Shown piece after piece: positions 1 to 7,582 of a stretch of DNA of 7,595 bases. Under the pieces are notes generated by a model, which was not told where the DNA came from, ran no database searches, and was given only the letters and a program-made list of their open reading frames with translations. The DNA comes from Planctomycetaceae bacterium (GTDB lineage Bacteria > Planctomycetota > Planctomycetia > Planctomycetales > Planctomycetaceae). Position numbers and translations under genes: made by a program. The stretch spans positions 1 through 7,595 of the forward strand of contig WFOZ01000997.1 of assembly GCA_015487825.1 (NCBI GenBank), given 5' to 3'. The first letter of the stretch is position 1, and each line of letters opens with the position of its first letter.

Positions 1-17
1 ATGTGTATAAGAGACAG
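1..17 (+). other. Residual Nextera/Tn5 mosaic-end adapter (not genomic)
   Basis: The first 17 bases, ATGTGTATAAGAGACAG, are identical to the last 17 bases of the 19-bp Tn5 mosaic end used in Nextera libraries. The DUF1800 reading frame on the minus strand is intact up to position 18 and loses its family pattern where the adapter starts, so the junction lies between 17 and 18. These bases should be trimmed. A forward reading frame beginning at base 1 translates to MCIRDR, the usual spurious N-terminus produced by this adapter. Confidence 0.97.
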
Positions 18-1085
18 GCCTCCATCCCATCCTTTAACATTAGGTGGGAAAAACAGCGTCTGCCCCAAATCATTCAAATCGGTTGTCAGTTCAAGAAGGT
101 TGGTTGTTCCTTCCAGACTGCGGAGAAATCCGAGACTGAATTCAATTGGTGAGCGGACTTTTTGTGCAACCACATGCTCAGAATAAAACAGATTACTGGA
201 AAGCATCATTTCGATCACCGGACCGATCTGCCAATCGTTTTCCCGTAATTGTTTCGCCAACGGCTTCACTAAGGCTTCAGGAGCAGCCGGTTCGTCAAAA
301 AGGAAAAATCGCATCAGTTTCGAGACAATAAATTCCGGTCCTGCTGCCTGCTGCAAAACGATATCGACTCCCTCATCGCCCGAAAATTCGCCACTTTTTC
401 CGAAGAGCGTTTTTGATCCATAATCGTGCTGATACTTGTTGAATCGATAACGCCTCTGTTTGATTTCCCAGCCGGTAAAACATTTTGCCAGCTCACGAAT
501 ATCTTTCTCGGTATAATTCCCTTCGCCCAGGCAGAACAGTTCCATAATTTCCCGGGCAAAGTTTTCATTTGGATGGTTTTTTCGATTAGTTACCGAATCG
601 AGATAAATCAGCATTGCGGGATCGCGGGATATTTCATGTAGTAATTTCCCAAAATCTCCCAAAGCGTACTTTCTCAGCAGTTCATTTTGCTGAAGCATTA
701 AGATCGGGTCAGTTACTTTATCTGCGCTGGTCGCAAAGTGACCGTGCCAGAACAGAGTTGTTTTCTCCTGCAATTGGTCCGGGGAATTCAGTAAACGATG
801 AATCCAGCGTGAAGTAAGATTCCTGGCATCTCCTGTAGCCAAAACCGATTGCGCGAGGTCTTTGTATTCCCGCAGTTCCGCTTCTGTTTCGCTGCGATTG
901 GTGACCAGATGATGCGCCAGATCCGCTGGTGAGAACTTTGCGTATTGTTTCAGTTCATCTTCGGCTGCGCCAAGCCCTGCCCGCCGGGACAGATGTGTCC
1001 ATTGTTTTTGGCTCCAACCATTTCCGGAACCCGGCTCATAAGGACTCCACGCCCACTGCGGATCAACTGTACCAAGATGGTTCAT
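18..1085 (-). CDS. DUF1800 family protein, 3' end missing
   Basis: An open frame of 356 codons runs from an ATG at 1085 to the first genomic base with no stop. Family-typical segments appear in order: the N-terminal HLSRRAGLGA at about 31-40, LFWHGHF at 111-117, a RDPAMLIYLD segment at about 154-163, HPNENFARE at 171-179, FTGW at 203-206 and FPPNVKGWDGG at the cut end. DUF1800 proteins have no firmly established biochemical role. In Planctomycetes they are abundant and commonly sit next to a DUF1501 (sulfatase-like) gene, which may lie beyond the lost left edge. Full-length members usually run to about 450 residues or more, so I infer that roughly a hundred C-terminal residues are missing. 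The start is the first ATG after an in-frame TAG five codons upstream; only a weak purine-rich GAGAG precedes it. No signal peptide is visible with this start. It lies 147 bp downstream of the preceding same-strand gene, so co-transcription is possible but unproven. Confidence 0.9.
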
Positions 1086-1121
1086 GGGTATTACTCTCTA
1101 CGGAATCAAACGAGGGATCAG

Positions 1122-1139
1122 GCGATATCTTAATATCGC
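1122..1139 (-). repeat. 7-bp perfect inverted repeat upstream of the DUF1800 gene
   Basis: GCGATAT and ATATCGC flank a 4-base loop, 37-54 bases upstream of the DUF1800 ATG. No T-run follows on either strand, so it is not a convincing terminator. It could be an operator for a dimeric regulator or a leader hairpin; nothing in the sequence decides between these. Chance occurrence is possible. Confidence 0.45.
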
Positions 1140-1232
1140 AATGATGGCGAACTAGGGGTTAAACAATATTCAATGCCTCATCCGCATGCCAGATAATGCC
1201 TGACCTGCTTTGTCACATTGCATCCCGCCTGT

Positions 1233-2996
1233 TTACTCTGAAACTTCCAGATCGACTTGAAGGCTTAACAGGCCTTGTGATGTTTCCAGCGACAGTGATG
1301 CTGAATGGAAATAGCTGAGTAGTTTAAGCAGGATTCCGATTTCATTTTCTGCTTCTTCGCGTGTATTGCCTTCCTCCAGCATATTATTTGAAATTAACTG
1401 AGAAAGATTATCTTCCAAAACCGCTTTCAGAACCGGTGCTGAAAGCAGGGCAGTGGTATTGACAATTTTTTCGGAATTATGCTTTTCAGATTTTTTGGCC
1501 GAGATCAGATTTCGAGCCAGGCCGGTTGTCGAAGCAATAATGACACGATTGCCTGAGAATGCGACTGTTGGCGAAAAATTGAAGTTGATCCTCGCCGGAT
1601 CTTTATCCTCTTCCCCTGCCAAAGGGACGAATGTTGCAGAGACCAACTCGCCATCCTCGAATTTATCCATATCAAGTTCCAGCTGAGGCTGACCATTCAT
1701 ACTTCCGACAACATTGAAAAAGCCGATCAGGCTTTGGAAAATCCTGCGAAATTCACGGGACGTTGTTTCCGGCTCTCTCATTTCTGCAACAACGGCAAAG
1801 GCAGGAAGTTTCAGTGCAGGTGCAGGTCGATCTTGCGGGAACTCCTGGCGAGTTGAAATGAAGAGGATTTCCGGCGAAATTGCCCCCAGAATATCTTCGC
1901 CGAAGTCTTTGCCGGAAAAGAGTGTTGTTAAGGTACTGTCTGCTTCAGCAAATTTGTCGTTGATATTTTCATTAAAAAGATCCCCCGCCCGCAGCCACAT
2001 TTCGGAAAAATTACGGTAGGCAGAAGTTGCAAACAACACGTCAGGAACATCCGGGATTTCTCTTGCCTGGCCGGTTCCCCGTGGCCCGAAATAATGTTCG
2101 CGAGCTTCTGAAACCCAACTTTGTTCAAAAGGAATTGAAATACGCAATTGGGCAGACTGACCTGCCCCTGAAAGCGACGCTGTCACGTAGGAAGTTTCTT
2201 TCAACACATCCAGAATTCCTCCCACCAGGATTTCACCGATTGGATTACCGGAGTTACCGGCAAACAGTTTTTTGGCGACTCCCGCATCACGAATCATTTT
2301 CAGGTCAGCGTACAACCAGCCGGCGTCAGTTCTTTTTTTACTGCTTCTGGCCTGCTGAAACTTTTCATTCTCAGCCAGGGAATCCCGATAATTTTCATCG
2401 AGTATCCTGTCCAGCAAAGTCATCCCTATTTTTTCGTTTGAAGCAAACATGAAACAGTTTTCAATCACGGCAAAGCCACCATTTTCCACACCGTAGATTG
2501 TGATACCGCGATACTCATCAACTTCGTAAGGATCATCGCGGTTATTATCTTCTGCATCCTGACGGGCCAGTTCCATCATTGTTTCCACTATTTTCTTCAG
2601 GCTCTGTTCGTCTTTTGCCTTAAGAAAAAGCGCTGCCCCTTCAGATTGGGCATCAAATGCAACTGTTATTCCCCCTGCAGTCAAAGCTTTCAGGGCTTCG
2701 TCCCACTCCATCCCCAGTTTCTTTTCGACAAAGCCGAGAATCATCAGGAATTCTGAAAACTCCGGAGCCTTCAATATTTCCTGATAGACGTCTTCCTGTT
2801 GCAATCGCTTTGTTACCGGATGCTCGAGCAAACCATCCAGGATTGCAGGAGGGTCTGCAATTTCAGCATATAAATAAGTTGAGCCCGGCAGTAATTTCAG
2901 AGGTTCAACTTCTGCCCGGGTCAGGGCAGGGGAAGTAAGCAGCAGTCCCAGAATCAGCAAAAACATACGAAATGGGGATTGGCGGCAGGTAAACAT
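1233..2996 (-). CDS. Exported hypothetical protein, DUF3352-like
   Basis: The gene encodes 587 residues. The N-terminus has Arg at positions 5 and 10, a hydrophobic stretch at about 11-20 (MFLLILGLLL) and a small-residue region ending ALTRA, with probable signal peptidase I cleavage near residue 28. The mature protein opens with LLPGSTYLYAEIADPPAILD at about 35-54. This resembles the start of DUF3352-type proteins, with a 'value available to the evaluator, in a beta-strand' pattern recurring later (VAFDAQSEGAALFLKAKDE at about 112-130; FAVIENCFMFASNE at about 175-188). No transmembrane segment is evident after the signal and no catalytic motif is recognised. The product is probably periplasmic or surface-associated, function unknown. 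The start at 2996 is preceded by AAGGA; Met11 is a poorer alternative without a ribosome site. The gene lies downstream of the serA terminator, so it probably has its own promoter. The DUF3352 link is from memory of the family pattern and is moderate to weak. Confidence 0.85.
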   Translation of the reverse strand: MFTCRQSPFRMFLLILGLLLTSPALTRAEVEPLKLLPGSTYLYAEIADPPAILDGLLEHPVTKRLQQEDVYQEILKAPEFSEFLMILGFVEKKLGMEWDEALKALTAGGITVAFDAQSEGAALFLKAKDEQSLKKIVETMMELARQDAEDNNRDDPYEVDEYRGITIYGVENGGFAVIENCFMFASNEKIGMTLLDRILDENYRDSLAENEKFQQARSSKKRTDAGWLYADLKMIRDAGVAKKLFAGNSGNPIGEILVGGILDVLKETSYVTASLSGAGQSAQLRISIPFEQSWVSEAREHYFGPRGTGQAREIPDVPDVLFATSAYRNFSEMWLRAGDLFNENINDKFAEADSTLTTLFSGKDFGEDILGAISPEILFISTRQEFPQDRPAPALKLPAFAVVAEMREPETTSREFRRIFQSLIGFFNVVGSMNGQPQLELDMDKFEDGELVSATFVPLAGEEDKDPARINFNFSPTVAFSGNRVIIASTTGLARNLISAKKSEKHNSEKIVNTTALLSAPVLKAVLEDNLSQLISNNMLEEGNTREEAENEIGILLKLLSYFHSASLSLETSQGLLSLQVDLEVSE

Positions 2997-3108
2997 GCGG
3001 ATATATTTCCTTCAGGTTTCAGGAACAACTCAGTCTGTGCCTTCTACTACTTCTGATTGAGAACACAGGTTTCACAATAAATAAGAATATTCTGTTCAGA
3101 CAGCAGTC

Positions 3109-3114
3109 ATTATA
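3109..3114 (-). promoter_or_regulatory. Possible -10 box for the exported-protein gene
   Basis: A perfect TATAAT on the minus strand lies between the serA terminator and the ATG at 2996. The matching -35 position falls in the terminator stem and does not resemble TTGACA, so this is only a candidate. It would give an untranslated leader of about 105 bases. Confidence 0.25.
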
Positions 3115-3124
3115 TTCTCCAATG

Positions 3125-3159
3125 AAAAAAGCCCGGCTCCTTCTGGGAAACCGAGCTTT
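3125..3159 (-). terminator. Rho-independent terminator of serA
   Basis: On the minus strand AAAGCTCGG (3159-3151) pairs with CCGGGCTTT (3136-3128), a 9-bp stem with one G-U pair, and six Ts (3130-3125) overlap and follow the stem. It begins about 20 bases after the serA stop. On the plus strand the stem is followed only by a short interrupted T tract, so it acts mainly on serA transcripts. It separates serA from the exported-protein gene. Confidence 0.85.
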
Positions 3160-3178
3160 CTCTGGAAACAGTTAACTT

Positions 3179-4822
3179 TTACAGGCCAAGCCAAGGCAAC
3201 GGAGCCCCCGCTTGCGGCAGTTGGACAATGTCAACTCCCGTTACTTCTGCATGATTACGAATCTCTTCAAGGACTTCGTCTGATGGTTTCGCATCAAGGT
3301 TGATAACCGCTACAGAGTCGCCACCCGGCTCTTTTTGCGATCGCCCTAACGACATGTGTGCGATATTCAGGTTGTTCTTTCCGCAAATGGATCCAATAAA
3401 ACCGATCAGACCGGGGACATCGCGATGTCGGTAGATGAGCAGACAACCATCCAGATAGGCATCCAGTTGGAAATCATCCAGTTGCACCATACGCAGGTAT
3501 TCATGCCCGAACATCGTTCCCGCAACCTTCAGAGTTCGGTTATCGGTAACAACTTTCGCTGCGATCATTGTGGAGAAATCGCCGGCTTCTTTTGAAGTCT
3601 GTTCACTGATCGTTACGCCACGTTCTTCAGCCAGCATGTTGGCATTAACGATGTTAATACGATCTCCCAGTGCAGAAGAGAGTAGTCCGGAGGCAAACGA
3701 AGAAGTCAGCAATCGTGTGTGCTTGCTTGCCGCATCACCCCGGTAGCTGATCTCTGCAGATTTAATTCCTTCGCCATGCGTCTGTTGGGCAAGGGTCAAG
3801 CCGAGTCGGTAGGCCAGATCGATATACTTCTTCATTCCTTCCATTTCAGAAGCAGAAACCGGAGCCATGTTGATCGCGTGACGTACTTCGTTGCGTGTCA
3901 GAAAGCCGGCAATAATATCGCTTGCCTCAACGGCTACCAGTTCCTGGGCTTCATCGGTGGAAGCTCCCAGATGTGGAGTTGCAAGTACGCCGGGAAGTTT
4001 TGTTAGTTTGAAGTCCTCTGCAGGTGGTTCTTTCGTAAAAACGTCCAGAGCTGCTCCGGCAACATGTCCTGATTCAACTGCATCAGCCAAGTCATTTTCA
4101 TCAACGATCCCACCTCGGGCACAGTTGATAATTCGAACTCCTTTGGGCATTTTGGCGATACGCTCTGCGTTAATCACACCACGGGTTTCATCTGTAAGTG
4201 GTGTGTGAACGGTTAAATATTGACAGTGCGGAATCAGCTCATCGATATCTCGATAAAGCTCAATTCCGAATTCATTGGCACGCTCGGATGAAATGAACGG
4301 GTCATAACCCAGTACTCGCATTTCCAGTGCCTGGGCACGCTGGGCAACGCCTATCCCCACTCGTCCCAAACCAACTACACCAAGGGTTTTCCCTGCCAGT
4401 TGGGTGCCGGTAAACAGTTTGCGTTCCCACTTCCCTTCCCGCATGCTCGCACCAGCCGGTGCGATATTTCGAGACAGTGCCATCATCATCGCAATGGTAT
4501 GCTCTGCGGTACTGACGGTATTTCCGCCCGGTGTATTCATCACAACGATCCCCTGCCTTGTGGCAGAGGGAATATCGATATTATCAACACCAACACCGGC
4601 TCGTACAATCGCCTTCAGGCGAGTCTGGCCTTCAAGAACTTCTTCAGTCAGCCGCGTTCCGGAGCGAATAACAATTCCGTCCGCTTCCTGCAGTTCCTCA
4701 CGTAGTTGCTCGACTGTTAATTTGGGATCAGTCTTGATCACCAGTTCAATTTCCGGATTTTCCTCCAAAACTTTCAAGCCGGCAGTAGAGAGGTTGTCAG
4801 TCACCAAAACACGCTTCAACAC
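3179..4822 (-). CDS. serA: D-3-phosphoglycerate dehydrogenase
   Basis: SerA oxidises 3-phosphoglycerate to 3-phosphohydroxypyruvate with NAD+, the first step of the phosphorylated serine pathway in the cytoplasm. The 547-residue protein shows the 2-hydroxyacid dehydrogenase fold. It has a substrate-binding N-terminus (VRAGVGVDNID at about 73-83), the NAD-binding GLGRVG at 151-156, and the catalytic triad Arg236 (in NCARGG), Glu265 (in TKEPP) and His284 (in TPHLGAS). After residue 320 come an intervening ASB-type domain (about 320-455) and a C-terminal ACT domain (about 462-535, with RHRDVPGLIGFIGSI). This is the long form, normal in length for the family, and the ACT domain suggests serine feedback. 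A 12-residue tail, PQAGAPLPWLGL, extends beyond the ACT domain. The start is GTG (4822-4820), chosen because GGGAG lies 7 bases upstream and the next residues match the family start (KRVLVTD). A sigma70-like promoter lies upstream and a terminator downstream, so it appears to be monocistronic. Confidence 0.97.
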   Translation of the reverse strand: MLKRVLVTDNLSTAGLKVLEENPEIELVIKTDPKLTVEQLREELQEADGIVIRSGTRLTEEVLEGQTRLKAIVRAGVGVDNIDIPSATRQGIVVMNTPGGNTVSTAEHTIAMMMALSRNIAPAGASMREGKWERKLFTGTQLAGKTLGVVGLGRVGIGVAQRAQALEMRVLGYDPFISSERANEFGIELYRDIDELIPHCQYLTVHTPLTDETRGVINAERIAKMPKGVRIINCARGGIVDENDLADAVESGHVAGAALDVFTKEPPAEDFKLTKLPGVLATPHLGASTDEAQELVAVEASDIIAGFLTRNEVRHAINMAPVSASEMEGMKKYIDLAYRLGLTLAQQTHGEGIKSAEISYRGDAASKHTRLLTSSFASGLLSSALGDRINIVNANMLAEERGVTISEQTSKEAGDFSTMIAAKVVTDNRTLKVAGTMFGHEYLRMVQLDDFQLDAYLDGCLLIYRHRDVPGLIGFIGSICGKNNLNIAHMSLGRSQKEPGGDSVAVINLDAKPSDEVLEEIRNHAEVTGVDIVQLPQAGAPLPWLGL

Positions 4823-4828
4823 GGGGTT

Positions 4829-4834
4829 TCTCCC
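4829..4834 (-). promoter_or_regulatory. Ribosome binding site fixing the GTG start of serA
   Basis: GGGAGA on the minus strand ends 6 bases before the GTG at 4822. The second codon is TTG, also a possible start, but the spacing favours GTG. There is no ATG near this position in frame. Confidence 0.75.
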
Positions 4835-4862
4835 AAGGATAAATCTATCAGAACATCAATTT

Positions 4863-4882
4863 CGGTCCGCACGGCGGAGCCG
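4863..4882 (-). promoter_or_regulatory. GC-rich hairpin in the serA leader
   Basis: CGGTCCGC (4863-4870) pairs with GCGGAgCCG (4874-4882), 8 bp with one bulged base and a 3-base loop. It sits in the predicted serA leader, about 40 bases before the GTG and about 25 bases after the inferred transcription start. No T-run follows it, so simple attenuation is not supported. It could stabilise the mRNA or bind a regulator. It does not match a riboswitch class I recognise. Confidence 0.5.
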
Positions 4883-4913
4883 ACAATTCTATACCACTAA
4901 CTCAACACTGGAT

Positions 4914-4942
4914 ATTATACGACTTGTATTACTAACGCTCAA
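4914..4942 (-). promoter_or_regulatory. Sigma70-like promoter of serA
   Basis: On the minus strand a -35 box TTGAGC (4942-4937; four of six consensus positions) is separated by exactly 17 bases from a perfect -10 box TATAAT (4919-4914). The inferred start near 4907 gives a leader of about 85 bases. This is the best housekeeping promoter in the window, and it indicates that serA does not depend on read-through from the small gene upstream. Confidence 0.75.
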
Positions 4943-5002
4943 TTCTTTTGCGGCTTTCGCAAATTTCAAAGGTATCGATTTGGTTACGGCTATCAGAATG
5001 AA

Positions 5003-5015
5003 CCAGCCGTGCTGG
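5003..5015 (-). repeat. Small hairpin between the small gene and serA, with a competing partner
   Basis: CCAGC and GCTGG flank a 3-base loop (CGT). The AGCCGT inside it (5005-5010) can instead pair with ACGGCT at 4986-4991, so two exclusive pairings exist. No T-run follows. It lies 80-95 bases past the stop of the small gene and upstream of the serA promoter. It may be part of a 3' untranslated region. Confidence 0.3.
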
Positions 5016-5095
5016 GCCAATCTCAAACATGTCCGTTCGAAACTGCTTTCAAAGCCATGCAGCAATGCCAGAGAGCACTCGAAGCAAATCGGAGT

Positions 5096-5524
5096 TTACT
5101 CCTCTTCGTCTTCCTCTTCTGTCTCTTCGAGCGAATCTTGATCCTCGCTTGAAACCTTGGCTGGTTCGCTCTCCTCCAGCTCTTCAACAGCAACAGGGAC
5201 AGCTTCTCCGGAAATCAATTCTTTGACCGGTTGCATGAAATAGGTTCGTTTCCCCTTGGCGAGCAGTTGAGCCAGTTTTTCCTCAGCCTCTTTCCGCTGA
5301 TCGTAAGGGAAGCGGGCCTCTTCCCGCAAAGTCGCTGTATAAATAACCCAGATAAGCCGCTTTCGTTCCGGGACAGCGTCTTTAACCTTCCTGGTTGCTC
5401 TCTTTTTGGCCGCTTTTTTCTTCTTTTTGACCTTCTTTTTCGGGGATTCCTCATCAATTCCCGCAGCCTCAGCTGCTTCAGCTTGTTTTCGTAACTCTTG
5501 TCGACTGGGAAGCTTCCGAGGCAT
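5096..5524 (-). CDS. Small charge-segregated protein, function unknown
   Basis: The gene encodes 142 residues in three blocks. The N-terminus (1-28, MPRKLPSRQELRKQAEAAEA start) is helical-looking, and a very Lys-rich stretch follows at 29-48. A compact, probably folded middle spans about 52-104 (RKRLIWVIYTATLREEARF, then a Lys/Glu-rich helix and RTYFMQPVKE). A strongly acidic tail at 113-142 ends in EETEEEDEEE. No signal peptide or membrane segment is seen. I believe small proteins of this style occur in other Planctomycetes, but I know of no assigned function. The basic segment could bind nucleic acid and the acidic tail could self-mask it or bind a partner; both are inference. AAGGTG lies 8 bases before the ATG, which supports this start, and an AT-rich TATTAT/TATAAA stretch lies about 36-44 bases upstream without a clear -35. 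The gene lies upstream of serA on the same strand, 273 bp apart. Confidence 0.8.
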   Translation of the reverse strand: MPRKLPSRQELRKQAEAAEAAGIDEESPKKKVKKKKKAAKKRATRKVKDAVPERKRLIWVIYTATLREEARFPYDQRKEAEEKLAQLLAKGKRTYFMQPVKELISGEAVPVAVEELEESEPAKVSSEDQDSLEETEEEDEEE

Positions 5525-5532
5525 TTCTATTT

Positions 5533-5538
5533 CACCTT
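5533..5538 (-). promoter_or_regulatory. Ribosome binding site of the small charge-segregated gene
   Basis: AAGGTG on the minus strand lies 8 bases before the ATG at 5524, a good match to anti-SD pairing with normal spacing. Confidence 0.6.
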
Positions 5539-5993
5539 ATGTAGACAGCACTTAGCACATTTATAATAAACGGGAACCTGAACATCTGAGCCGGGTCCAC
5601 TCTCTATCATAAGATGTGATTGCAATTCCCAATTGACAAACACGTATGAATAGTGGTTTTCGGGCTCATTTCAATATCTAACGCGGAGGATAGCTCTTTC
5701 AGCCGCTTGATGCCACTGAATCGGGCTACTCAGTAATGCAAATGTTACGAATACCCACTGATTTCAACTCGATATTCCGATAATCAACTAACGATACCTG
5801 TTCTTTTGGGTACTAGGCGGCTTCCTCTGGAGATATTTTTGGACAACTCCCCCGAAAAACTGCCGAAATAATCAGAATAAATTGTTTAACCGGACCAAAA
5901 CAACCGATCATAAGAATCAGCGACACCATTCCGCGGGTCTTGTGTCAATTTATTGATTGAGCCTGCAACTTATTTTGGTTGAGCTGAGATTAC

Positions 5994-6014
5994 TGTCAGG
6001 CAGGACGCCTGACA
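5994..6014 (+). repeat. 8-bp perfect hairpin, TGTCAGGC / GCCTGACA
   Basis: TGTCAGGC (5994-6001) and GCCTGACA (6007-6014) flank the loop AGGAC. Eight perfect pairs make this a strong stem-loop in RNA or a dyad in DNA. No T-run follows directly. It is immediately followed by a second inverted repeat. It could be a non-coding RNA stem, an operator or a dispersed palindrome. Confidence 0.6.
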
Positions 6015-6016
6015 AC

Positions 6017-6052
6017 TTCGCCGTCTTTCATGACGAAATCAACGGCGGCGAA
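6017..6052 (+). repeat. Second hairpin, with a terminator-like tail
   Basis: TTCGCCG (6017-6023) pairs with CGGCGAA (6046-6052). Inside, CGTC (6022-6025) can alternatively pair with GACG (6032-6035). ACGGCG (6042-6047) can also pair with CGCCGT (6019-6024), so exclusive foldings exist. The outer stem is followed by TTTTCTGGTTT, a weak U-rich tail that makes a plus-strand intrinsic terminator conceivable. If so, a short transcript would end here, upstream of the BON gene. Confidence 0.4.
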
Positions 6053-6114
6053 TTTTCTGGTTTATTAGTTGGTTCTTATCACTATTAAACCAGGTACGCA
6101 TCATTCAATTCGAA

Positions 6115-6135
6115 CTTCTCATCAGATGTGAGAAG
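6115..6135 (+). promoter_or_regulatory. 7-bp hairpin in the probable BON gene leader
   Basis: CTTCTCA (6115-6121) and TGAGAAG (6129-6135) flank the 7-base loop TCAGATG, ending about 36 bases before the ribosome site. It is likely in the 5' untranslated region if transcription starts upstream, for which I have no mapped promoter. Confidence 0.45.
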
Positions 6136-6141
6136 AAGCAG

Positions 6142-6155
6142 CTCCCCTGAGGGAG
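6142..6155 (+). promoter_or_regulatory. 5-bp GC-rich hairpin just before the BON ribosome site
   Basis: CTCCC (6142-6146) and GGGAG (6151-6155) flank a 4-base loop, CTGA. The CTCCC arm is also complementary to the core of the ribosome site GGAGGT downstream (CTCC with GGAG), so it could in principle sequester it. This is a possible translational switch, but the short arms make it uncertain. Confidence 0.35.
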
Positions 6156-6171
6156 AGAGGCATTCAGACAC

Positions 6172-6177
6172 GGAGGT
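6172..6177 (+). promoter_or_regulatory. Strong ribosome binding site of the BON gene
   Basis: GGAGGT is a near-perfect Shine-Dalgarno sequence 9 bases before the ATG at 6187, suggesting high translation. Confidence 0.75.
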
Positions 6178-6186
6178 AACAACCCA

Positions 6187-7308
<1,122 letters not shown>

Positions 7309-7359
7309 TTTGAGACCTTCAGAGTATCAAATTGATATTCTTCGAATTTGAATGATGCA

Positions 7360-7396
7360 GCACTTCCGATCAATTGATCGGAAGTGCTTTTTTTTT
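7360..7396 (+). terminator. Strong rho-independent terminator of the BON gene
   Basis: A perfect 12-bp stem (GCACTTCCGATC at 7360-7371, GATCGGAAGTGC at 7376-7387) with the loop AATT is followed by nine Ts (7388-7396). It begins about 50 bases after the stop codon. This is a textbook intrinsic terminator for plus-strand transcription. Confidence 0.97.
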
Positions 7397-7411
7397 CTCG
7401 ATGTAGCTATT

Positions 7412-7434
7412 CAGCCCACCCTGGCGCAGGGCTG
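7412..7434. repeat. Palindrome just downstream of the terminator
   Basis: CAGCCC (7412-7417) pairs with GGGCTG (7429-7434). Within the loop CCCT (7419-7422) can alternatively pair with AGGG (7428-7431). No coding frame covers it. It may belong to the same repeat-rich tract as the next two elements. Confidence 0.45.
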
Positions 7435-7512
7435 GTAAATAACTCGGGGAATGGGGAAGTCAGGGTGTTTTCGTGTTGAGAAACTGTTGCGAGAAATAAC
7501 GGTTTCGTGTGC

Positions 7513-7531
7513 CACGGCTCTGTGAGCCGTG
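7513..7531. repeat. Hairpin palindrome, REP-like
   Basis: CACGGCTC and GAGCCGTG flank the loop TGT, a perfect 8-bp stem. A second, oppositely oriented copy begins 51 bases later. The pairing and reverse orientation resemble repetitive extragenic palindromes. No RAYT transposase gene is present in the window. Confidence 0.6.
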
Positions 7532-7582
7532 TTGCGTTGGAGTGAGAATATCTTGTTGAAATCAAGCTTGGTTTTCATATTG

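Larger units (their letters stand above)
5525..6186. other. Gene-free 662-bp divergent intergenic region
   Basis: This region separates the minus-strand small gene from the plus-strand BON gene. I find no convincing protein-coding frame and no tRNA or known RNA family. It must carry both divergent promoters, but I cannot assign clear -35/-10 pairs. The left two-thirds (5570-5990) show nothing specific. The right third holds four inverted repeats, described separately, at 5994-6014, 6017-6052, 6115-6135 and 6142-6155. It is unusually long for a simple divergent promoter. Confidence 0.8.

Noticed and set aside
1..186. Forward reading frame starting MCIRDR
   Set aside because: It starts inside the sequencing adapter and runs antisense to the DUF1800 gene, so it is an artefact.
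1086..1232. Terminator between the exported-protein gene and the DUF1800 gene
   Set aside because: The dyad at 1122-1139 has no T-run on the minus strand, so it does not look like an intrinsic terminator.
2027..2452. Forward 141-codon reading frame
   Set aside because: It is antisense to the exported-protein gene, with no recognisable domain and no ribosome site that I could support.
4404..5141. Forward 245-codon reading frame
   Set aside because: It is antisense to the start of serA, the serA promoter and the end of the small gene; it has a low-complexity Ser-rich tail mirroring the acidic codons of the small gene and no family pattern.
5231..5494. Forward 87-codon reading frame rich in Phe and Leu
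   Set aside because: It is the mirror of the Lys/Glu-rich codons of the small gene on the opposite strand.
5634..5639. TTGACA on the plus strand as a promoter -35
   Set aside because: No reasonable -10 box is found at 16-18 bases downstream (the sequence there reads GTTTTCG).
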